DNA of 20,168 bases from NCBI GenBank assembly GCA_965554225.1, contig CBEVZC010000050.1:1-20168 (forward strand). Reading direction: 5' to 3'. Positions 14,880 to 20,168 of the stretch are shown one piece after another. A program made the translations under genes and the position numbers. This DNA comes from BMS3ABIN04 sp965554225 (GTDB lineage Bacteria > Bacteroidota > Ignavibacteria > Ignavibacteriales > Melioribacteraceae). Numbering within the stretch: position 1 is the stretch's first letter; each line of letters starts with the position of its first letter. The notes beneath the pieces are model-generated. The model was not told the origin of the DNA, searched no databases, and saw only the letters and a list, made by a program, of their open reading frames with translations.

Positions 14880-15569
14880 ATGCATTTATTAGCTCTGGGA
14901 TTTGTTTATGAGATAATAGCTCAAGCACAAACAAGCAGTGGTGGCGCTTTAACTTACTTACAACAAAAGTTCGTTGAGGGTGGCGGTTTCATGTGGCCTA
15001 TTTTAATTTGTTTAATTTTAGGTCTTGGTTTTGTATTTGAAAGAATTTGGACTTTATCAAAATCATCAATGAATACTAAAAAATTTGTTGTTAAGATTCG
15101 TGAAGCAATTAATAATGGTGGTGTTAAGGAAGCTATTGAATTATGTCAGAATACAAGAGGCGCAGTTGCTTCAGTTTTTCATGCCGGTCTCTTAAGATCT
15201 GATGAAGGTATTGATGCAGCAGAAAAAGCTATTATGTCTTATGGCGGTATTGAAATGGGATTCCTTGAAAGAGGACTTGTTTGGATTTCATTATTTATTA
15301 GTTTGGCACCTATGCTTGGTTTTACAGGAACGGTTCAAGGTATGATTGTTGCGTTTGACGATATTGCCTCTGCTAACCAAATGTCTCCCAGTATTGTTGC
15401 TAATGGTATTTCTATAGCAATGTTAACAACTCTATTTGGTTTAGTTGTTGCCATGATTCTTCAATTTTTCTACAACTACTTAATTGCTAAAATCGACAGA
15501 ATTGTTGGCGATATGGAAGAAGCATCCGTAGAATTAGTTGATACTTTATATGAAATTAAAGACAAATAA
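14880..15569 (+). CDS. exbB: MotA/TolQ/ExbB proton channel family protein
   Basis: Inner-membrane channel subunit that uses the proton gradient to energise an outer-membrane process through TonB or TolA. The 229 residues have three membrane helices: MWPILICLILGLGFVFER (38-55), LVWISLFISLAPMLGFTGTV (133-152) and IAMLTTLFGLVVAMILQFFY (179-198). The family signatures are LAPMLGFTGTVQGM and the NGISIAMLTTLFGL stretch, with channel-lining threonines near 149 and 183-184. A short N-terminal tail with a polar QAQTSSGG patch precedes helix 1. It is followed by two ExbD genes, so it forms an ExbB-ExbD1-ExbD2 motor. ExbB fits better than TolQ because of the paired ExbD genes, but no tonB, tolA, tolB or pal lies nearby to settle it. 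Confidence 0.92.
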   Translation: MHLLALGFVYEIIAQAQTSSGGALTYLQQKFVEGGGFMWPILICLILGLGFVFERIWTLSKSSMNTKKFVVKIREAINNGGVKEAIELCQNTRGAVASVFHAGLLRSDEGIDAAEKAIMSYGGIEMGFLERGLVWISLFISLAPMLGFTGTVQGMIVAFDDIASANQMSPSIVANGISIAMLTTLFGLVVAMILQFFYNYLIAKIDRIVGDMEEASVELVDTLYEIKDK

Positions 15570-15595
15570 TTAAAGAAAATTAAGAGAACAGAAAA

Positions 15596-16141
15596 ATGCT
15601 TATTAAGAAAAAAAATAGACAAGGTGGGGAATTTTCAACTGCTTCTATGGCTGATATTACCTTCTTACTTTTACTATTCTTTCTTGTGTCTACCAATATT
15701 GATGTTGATACAGGTATTGGGCTGGCTCTTCCGCAGTATGTACCTCCGGAAGAACAAAATTTTACTCCACTTTCAAAAGATAGATTAGCCGCAATATCAG
15801 TTAACTCGAACGGTGATGTTTTACTTAATAAGAAAATTATTGCGATTCCTCAGATTAAGGAAAATTTAACCGCAAGAATTAAAAGTAAAATAAATCTTCC
15901 CAAGAAAAAAAAATTAGTTGTTTCTATTAAAACCGATAGACAAACTAATTATGATTTATATATTAGAACACTTGATCAGGTAAAGGGAGCTTTTTTTGAA
16001 GTAAGGGACGAATACGCACTAAGCCATTGGGGTAAAAAAACTCATAGTGCAGACAAATTGACAAAAGAACAAATGCAGGAGCTTAAAGATAAAATTCCTA
16101 TTATTATTTCTATAGCTGAACCTGAACAGATAAATAAATAA
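15596..16141 (+). CDS. exbD: ExbD/TolR-family biopolymer transporter, first copy
   Basis: Motor partner of ExbB: one membrane helix plus a periplasmic domain. STASMADITFLLLLFFLVST (14-33) is the family helix with the proton-carrying aspartate Asp20 at its cytoplasmic end. The periplasmic part (35-181) has DVLLNKKII and IPQIKENLTARI and VVSIKTDRQTNYDLYIRTLDQV, the usual ExbD beta-alpha pattern. At 181 residues it is longer than classic ExbD (about 140), with a lysine-rich patch PKKKK and an extra C-terminal segment (about 145-181) holding SHWGKK, KLTKEQMQELKDKI and IISIAEPEQ. The gene lies 26 nt after exbB and 17 nt before the second exbD. Confidence 0.92.
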   Translation: MLIKKKNRQGGEFSTASMADITFLLLLFFLVSTNIDVDTGIGLALPQYVPPEEQNFTPLSKDRLAAISVNSNGDVLLNKKIIAIPQIKENLTARIKSKINLPKKKKLVVSIKTDRQTNYDLYIRTLDQVKGAFFEVRDEYALSHWGKKTHSADKLTKEQMQELKDKIPIIISIAEPEQINK

Positions 16142-16158
16142 TTATTTGAGGTTTTTTA

Positions 16159-16572
16159 ATGACTTTCGAGAAAAAAAGAGCAAATACGAGCCCGGGAATT
16201 CCTACTGCCTCTATGCCGGATATTATTTTTATGCTTCTATTGTTTTTTATGGTAGCTACTACTTTAAGGGAACAAGATGTATTTGTTAAATTTACATTGC
16301 CTGAAGCTAAAGCTATTGAAAAAATAGAAAATAAACGACTTATATCTTATCTTTATGTTGGAAAATCCGGAAGGATTCAAATTGACGATAATATTGTTAA
16401 GCTTAAAAATGTACAAGATATTATGTACAAAAAGAGAGTTGCACTTCCTCCTCTTATTGTTTCCATGAGAATTGATCAGAATGTTGAAATGGGTGAGATT
16501 ACAGATATCCAGCAGGCTTTACGTAAAGCTGACGCTCTCAGAATAAATTATTCTGCAAGAAGAACGGAATAA
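16159..16572 (+). CDS. exbD: ExbD/TolR-family biopolymer transporter, second copy
   Basis: A second, clearly diverged ExbD of 137 residues. TASMPDIIFMLLLFFMVATT (16-35) carries Asp21 as the proton-carrying residue. The periplasmic domain (38-137) includes YLYVGKSGRIQIDD, LIVSMRIDQNVEMGEI and ALRKADALRINYSARR. It starts with GAGG (16148-16151) 7 nt before ATG. The first copy has a longer periplasmic tail, so the two are not a recent duplication and may form a mixed dimer in the ExbB pore. It is the last gene before a strong terminator. Confidence 0.92.
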   Translation: MTFEKKRANTSPGIPTASMPDIIFMLLLFFMVATTLREQDVFVKFTLPEAKAIEKIENKRLISYLYVGKSGRIQIDDNIVKLKNVQDIMYKKRVALPPLIVSMRIDQNVEMGEITDIQQALRKADALRINYSARRTE

Positions 16573-16597
16573 TTTCCCGGTTTTTATTATTTTTAAG

Positions 16598-16627
16598 AGC
16601 AGGTTAATTTTAACCTGCTTTTTTTTT
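16598..16627 (+). terminator. Intrinsic terminator after the exbB-exbD-exbD operon
   Basis: Ten-base arms AGCAGGTTAA (16598-16607) and TTAACCTGCT (16610-16619) form a GC-based hairpin followed by nine T (16619-16627). This is a textbook Rho-independent terminator. It ends only 18 nt before the yqeY start codon. Confidence 0.9.
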
Positions 16628-16645
16628 GAGTTTTTGAGGATTAAA

Positions 16646-17092
16646 ATGAATTTGAAAGATAAAATAAACGACGATCTAAAAGAAGCATTAAAAGCTAAAG
16701 ATAAAATTAGACTTAATACCGTAAGATCAATTAGAGCATTGATACTTGAATTTGAAAAAAGCGGAAAAGATAAAACTATTACAAAAGAAGTTGAAATTAA
16801 TATGCTTAGTACAGCTGCTAAAAAAAGAAAAGAAGCAATTGAACAATACGAAAAAGCAGAAAGAACGGATTTAGCAAATAACGAAAAAATTGAATTGGAA
16901 ATAATTCAAAGTTATCTTCCGAAACAATTAACTAAAGAAGAATTAATTAAAGTAATTTCTGATTTAGCCGGACAAATAGGCGCTTCCGGGAAAGCTGATT
17001 TTGCGAAACTTATGCCTTTAGCTATTAAAACATTTAAGGGACAGGCAGACGGTAAAACGATTAAAGAAGTTGTTGAATCGATTTTAAATTAA
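16646..17092 (+). CDS. yqeY: GatB/YqeY domain-containing protein
   Basis: Cytoplasmic protein of 148 residues with the helical YqeY fold that also forms the tail of GatB, the glutamyl/aspartyl-tRNA amidotransferase subunit; stand-alone members are thought to interact with tRNA but their role is not settled. Recognisable features are NLKDKINDDLKEALKAKDK at the N-terminus, RLNTVRSIRALI, KKRKEAIEQYEKAERTDL, SYLPKQLTKEEL and the C-terminal GKADFAKLMP and KGQADGKTIKEVV, all family hallmarks. The ATG at 16646 is chosen over the in-frame TTG at 16634 because GAGGA (16636-16640) sits 5 nt before it and the length then equals the family norm. It heads a coupled cluster with a CvpA-family gene and mutS2. 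Confidence 0.94.
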   Translation: MNLKDKINDDLKEALKAKDKIRLNTVRSIRALILEFEKSGKDKTITKEVEINMLSTAAKKRKEAIEQYEKAERTDLANNEKIELEIIQSYLPKQLTKEELIKVISDLAGQIGASGKADFAKLMPLAIKTFKGQADGKTIKEVVESILN

Positions 17093-17093
17093 T

Positions 17094-17678
17094 ATGAATT
17101 ATCTTGATTATATAATTCTTGGGATCCTTTTTATAGGTTTTATTCTTGGTTATAAAGACGGTTTAATAAGGAAAATTATTGGTCTTATTGGTTTAATTAT
17201 AGGAATTTTTGTTGCCATAAAATTTTCCAAACAAGCCGGTATACTGCTTGCTCCGGCATTTAATAATGAGTTTTATCTTTCAGAAATTATTGGTGGAATA
17301 ACTATTTTTCTACTAATTATCTTTATTTCGTCAATAATTAAACGTCTTGTTCACCCGGCAGATAAAGTAAATAAGTTTTTGAACCAATTTTTAGGCGGAC
17401 TTACCGGAATATTCCAACTGATAATTTTTGTAAGTGCATTTTTATTGCTTCTCAATATTTTTCAATTTCCTTCCGAAAAAGATCGTGACGCTTCCATATT
17501 ATATTCACCTGTCTATAATATTGTGCCTAAAACTATTGATTTGATTCTTGGTTCCCGCAGTGATGCAAAAGGTTTTATTGAAGATTACATTAACAGTTCA
17601 AACCAATCGGATACACTTGAAATTTCTGACTCACTCAATATCGATTCTACTTCAAAAACAAAAGATTCGCTGCAATGA
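17094..17678 (+). CDS. CvpA family membrane protein
   Basis: Inner-membrane protein of 194 residues related to E. coli CvpA (colicin V production protein). Four membrane segments: about 5-20, 28-47, 64-83 and 99-122. The glycine-rich GILFIGFILGYKDGLIRKIIGLIG is typical: the family has a conserved G-x-K/R-G-hydrophobic turn between helices 1 and 2. The C-terminal third (125-194) is soluble and rich in Ser, Asp and Lys. The family's biochemical role is unclear. It follows yqeY after 1 nt and overlaps mutS2 by 4 nt (ATGA); a CvpA-family gene next to mutS2 is a common pairing in several phyla. Confidence 0.88.
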   Translation: MNYLDYIILGILFIGFILGYKDGLIRKIIGLIGLIIGIFVAIKFSKQAGILLAPAFNNEFYLSEIIGGITIFLLIIFISSIIKRLVHPADKVNKFLNQFLGGLTGIFQLIIFVSAFLLLLNIFQFPSEKDRDASILYSPVYNIVPKTIDLILGSRSDAKGFIEDYINSSNQSDTLEISDSLNIDSTSKTKDSLQ

Positions 17679-20017
17679 TTTCTAAAGATGTTTTAGAAAA
17701 GTTAGAATTCAATACAATTCTAACCTATATTTCAAAATATACATCAACCGAAATTGGTAAAAACATAATTTTATCGACCAAACCTTTTTCATCACTAAAT
17801 ACAATAATCGAAGAGGGCAATTTTGTATCGGAAGCTAAAAATGTTTTAATTGAGATGGATTACCCTCCGTTTGTTTTTGTTCCCGACCTGTATAATCAAC
17901 TTTCCACAAGTAATATTGAGGGGAGTATACTTAACCAATCCGAGATTAAAAGCATTTTAACTTTAGCAGAAACTTCTAGAAAAATTTTTACTTTTTTTAA
18001 GCAGACAGAAAATTCAAATCTATTTAGAAAGATTGCTAACGGTTTATTTGTAGATAAAGTTTTTGAAAATCATATAGCATCTATTTTCACGAGTTCCGGT
18101 GAGATTTCAGATAATGCAAGTCCGGAACTTAAAAAGATAAGGCAAGAAATAAGAACAAAAAGCAATACACTAAAACAAATTGTAAATAAAATACTAAAAA
18201 AACTAAGTGACGCATATTTGGTCCAGGAAGATTATATTACTCAAAGAGACGGAAGAATTGTTTTGCCCATTAAAGCGGAGCATAAACGACACGTAAAAGG
18301 ATTTATTCACTCGGAATCTTCTACAGGACAAACTGTTTATATTGAACCTGAGGAATCCTTAGAACTAAATAATGATATTTTAACTTTAACTTTTGCCGAG
18401 AAAAGAGAGATTGAAAGAATTCTAAAAAATATAACTATTATTATCGGCAACTCAAGCAATAGTTTAAAACATTCCCTCAATATTTTGGGTAAACTGGATG
18501 CAATTTTTGCGAAAGGCAAATATTCATTGGAGATAATAGGTGCGTTTCCATCATTTTACGAAGATGAGCCGCTTACGCTTATTGATGCAAGACATCCGAT
18601 CTTGATAAAAAGATTAACACGTGAAAAGGTAGTTCCTTTAAATCTTAAAATTGATAAAGATAATGTTATTTTAATTACCGGACCAAATGCCGGTGGTAAA
18701 ACAGTTGTCATAAAAACAATCGGTTTGTTATCCGCGTTGGCTCTATCGGGAATTCATATTCCTGCTGCAGCGGATTCAAATTTGCATTTTTTCAAGGATA
18801 TATTTTTAGATATTGGAGACGAACAGTCAATAGAAAATGATTTAAGTACGTTTAGTTCACATTTATCAAACCTAAATAATATTGTAAATAATGCCGGCAG
18901 CAAGTCTTTAATTCTGCTTGACGAAATTGGAACCGGAACTGATCCGGAAGAAGGGGCAGCCCTTGCTGCAGCTTTGCTAATGGCATTAAAAAACAGTAGG
19001 GCAAAAGTATTGGCTACTACTCACCATGGAAACTTAAAATTACTAGCCCATAAACTTGACGGTTTCCAAAATGCATCAATGAAATTCGATACCGATAACT
19101 TAAAACCCACCTACGAATTCCGGCAGGGTTTGCCCGGTTCCAGTTATGCTTTTGAAATAGCAAAAAAGATAGGACTTAGTGACCCGATACTACAAAATGC
19201 CAGACAGCATTTGGATATAGATAAAAACAAAATTGAAAGTTTTTTAGTTGAAATAGAAAAAAAATCTTATGAGTTAAATAAAAAATTAAAATCACTTGAA
19301 ATTGAAAATACCAGATTAAAAGGATTAACAAAACTTTATGAGACTAAAATTAATAATTTAAAAGCTAAACAAGCAGAGATATTGACCCAAACAAGTAACA
19401 AAGCAAAATTATTTTTAGAGGGAATAAATAAAAAATTTGAACTAACTATTAAAAATATTCGTGAGTCCGAAGCCGACAAAAAAGTAATTAAAAAGGAAAA
19501 AGAAAAGCTGCTACAGATTAAACAAGATGTAGAAAAGTTTTATGAACCGGTAACGAATGATGAACCAATTCATCAGAGGAAATTAAAGGTTGCAGATTTT
19601 GTTAAACTAAAAAATTCAACAACATCAGGCATCATAACTGAAATAGATAAGCAGAAAAAAAGGGCAACTATTACAAGCGGTAATTTGAAACTAAATGTTA
19701 AATTATCAAACTTGGAATTAACTAAAAGGCAAAAAGATATTTCAGAATCCAAAGCAGAATACAATCCTTATATTCCCAATACCAGGCTAGATATTAGAGG
19801 AAGGAAACCGGAAGAAGTTGAATTCGAAGTAATTAAATTTATTGATGATTCTTATGCAGCAAATATTGATCGAGTTGAAATTTTACATGGTAAAGGAACG
19901 GGAATATTAAAATCGAGCATACAAGAATTATTAAAAAAACATTCTTTAGTAAAAAAATTTTATTTCGCCGATATTGAAATCGGCGGCGAAGGCATAACTA
20001 TTGCTGAATTTAAGTAG
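17675..20017 (+). CDS. mutS2: Endonuclease MutS2 (MutS-family ATPase with Smr domain)
   Basis: MutS paralogue without mismatch-recognition domains; family members suppress homologous recombination or act on stalled and collided ribosomes. The 780 residues are normal. Order: helical core and clamp (about 1-310), ATPase with Walker A GPNAGGKT (336-343), signature-like STFSSHLSNL (391-400), Walker B LILLDEIGTGTDPEEG (412-427) and TTHHGNLKLLA (448-458), a long charged coiled coil (about 510-625), a KOW-like beta segment (about 637-685) and the C-terminal Smr domain (705-780) with LDIRGR and HGKGTG, its catalytic/RNA-binding motifs. All key motifs are intact, so it should be active. The ATG overlaps the CvpA stop by 4 nt. 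No terminator is clear within the following 151 nt. Confidence 0.96.
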   Translation: MISKDVLEKLEFNTILTYISKYTSTEIGKNIILSTKPFSSLNTIIEEGNFVSEAKNVLIEMDYPPFVFVPDLYNQLSTSNIEGSILNQSEIKSILTLAETSRKIFTFFKQTENSNLFRKIANGLFVDKVFENHIASIFTSSGEISDNASPELKKIRQEIRTKSNTLKQIVNKILKKLSDAYLVQEDYITQRDGRIVLPIKAEHKRHVKGFIHSESSTGQTVYIEPEESLELNNDILTLTFAEKREIERILKNITIIIGNSSNSLKHSLNILGKLDAIFAKGKYSLEIIGAFPSFYEDEPLTLIDARHPILIKRLTREKVVPLNLKIDKDNVILITGPNAGGKTVVIKTIGLLSALALSGIHIPAAADSNLHFFKDIFLDIGDEQSIENDLSTFSSHLSNLNNIVNNAGSKSLILLDEIGTGTDPEEGAALAAALLMALKNSRAKVLATTHHGNLKLLAHKLDGFQNASMKFDTDNLKPTYEFRQGLPGSSYAFEIAKKIGLSDPILQNARQHLDIDKNKIESFLVEIEKKSYELNKKLKSLEIENTRLKGLTKLYETKINNLKAKQAEILTQTSNKAKLFLEGINKKFELTIKNIRESEADKKVIKKEKEKLLQIKQDVEKFYEPVTNDEPIHQRKLKVADFVKLKNSTTSGIITEIDKQKKRATITSGNLKLNVKLSNLELTKRQKDISESKAEYNPYIPNTRLDIRGRKPEEVEFEVIKFIDDSYAANIDRVEILHGKGTGILKSSIQELLKKHSLVKKFYFADIEIGGEGITIAEFK

Positions 20018-20168
20018 TCCAACAGACAGAACAAAATTAAACTCATTCAAGAAATAAAAATACAGGGTAAACGTAAGTTTAATGTTTTTTAGCTTTATTA
20101 ATGGTTTTATAACACTAAGATTCAATTAGTAAGTGCGACAAAATAGATTTAATTCTCTGGGGTTAACC
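20018..20168. other. Intergenic DNA after mutS2, no gene seen
   Basis: These 151 AT-rich bases hold no reading frame, RNA gene or U-tailed hairpin I can support. The window ends in the 8-base palindrome GGTTAACC (20161-20168), which may be chance. The next gene lies outside the window. Confidence 0.5.

Noticed and set aside
16634..16645. TTG start at 16634 for yqeY
   Set aside because: It overlaps the GAGGA ribosome-binding site that serves the ATG at 16646.
1..20168. CRISPR array, tRNA or rRNA genes, insertion sequences, prophage or toxin-antitoxin genes
   Set aside because: No regularly spaced direct repeats, cloverleaf-like sequences, transposase motifs or phage-type genes were seen on either strand.

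Overview
This is an AT-rich, gene-dense bacterial chromosome segment. The gene set suggests the Bacteroidota/Chlorobi/Ignavibacteriota side of the tree: a BamA-like barrel fused to a propeller and protease, Ser46-type HPr with EI but no visible sugar permease, archaeal-type PGI/PMI, an ExbB-ExbD-ExbD set, PEGA proteins and MutS2. Clear Shine-Dalgarno motifs (for example before exbB) fit Ignavibacteria better than classical Bacteroidetes. The placement is inference; no marker rRNA is present. No tRNA, rRNA, CRISPR array, insertion sequence or phage gene was seen, and no gene-free stretch exceeds 300 bases.

Layout. (1) Positions 77-9873 hold eight plus-strand genes packed with overlaps or gaps of at most 2 nt, so probably one operon: type 2 IPP isomerase (fni), a short-chain-like polyprenyl diphosphate synthase, HPr (ptsH), enzyme I (ptsI), a bifunctional phosphoglucose/phosphomannose isomerase, a large outer-membrane protein (metalloprotease + beta-propeller + BamA-like barrel), a BamB-like PQQ-propeller lipoprotein and a PEGA-type protein. 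(2) DNA polymerase I (polA) lies convergent on the minus strand, 9907-12681. (3) A 151-nt divergent intergenic region separates polA from a lipoprotein of the endonuclease/exonuclease/phosphatase superfamily. (4) A 217-nt spacer carries two hairpins, including a perfect 9-bp-arm palindrome, ahead of a short-chain dehydrogenase/reductase gene. (5) An exbB-exbD-exbD energising module follows, ended by a strong intrinsic terminator. (6) yqeY, a CvpA-family gene and mutS2 form a coupled operon to the end.

How the genes may work together. The first operon joins isoprenoid precursor supply, a probably regulatory PTS phosphorelay, and hexose-phosphate isomerisation to three envelope proteins. Isoprenoids and mannose/glucose phosphates both feed envelope glycan synthesis, so an envelope theme is plausible but inferred. 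The most interesting unit is the barrel fusion and its BamB-like neighbour at 5168-9123: the soluble part of a BamA-like protein appears to be a zinc protease plus propeller instead of POTRA domains.
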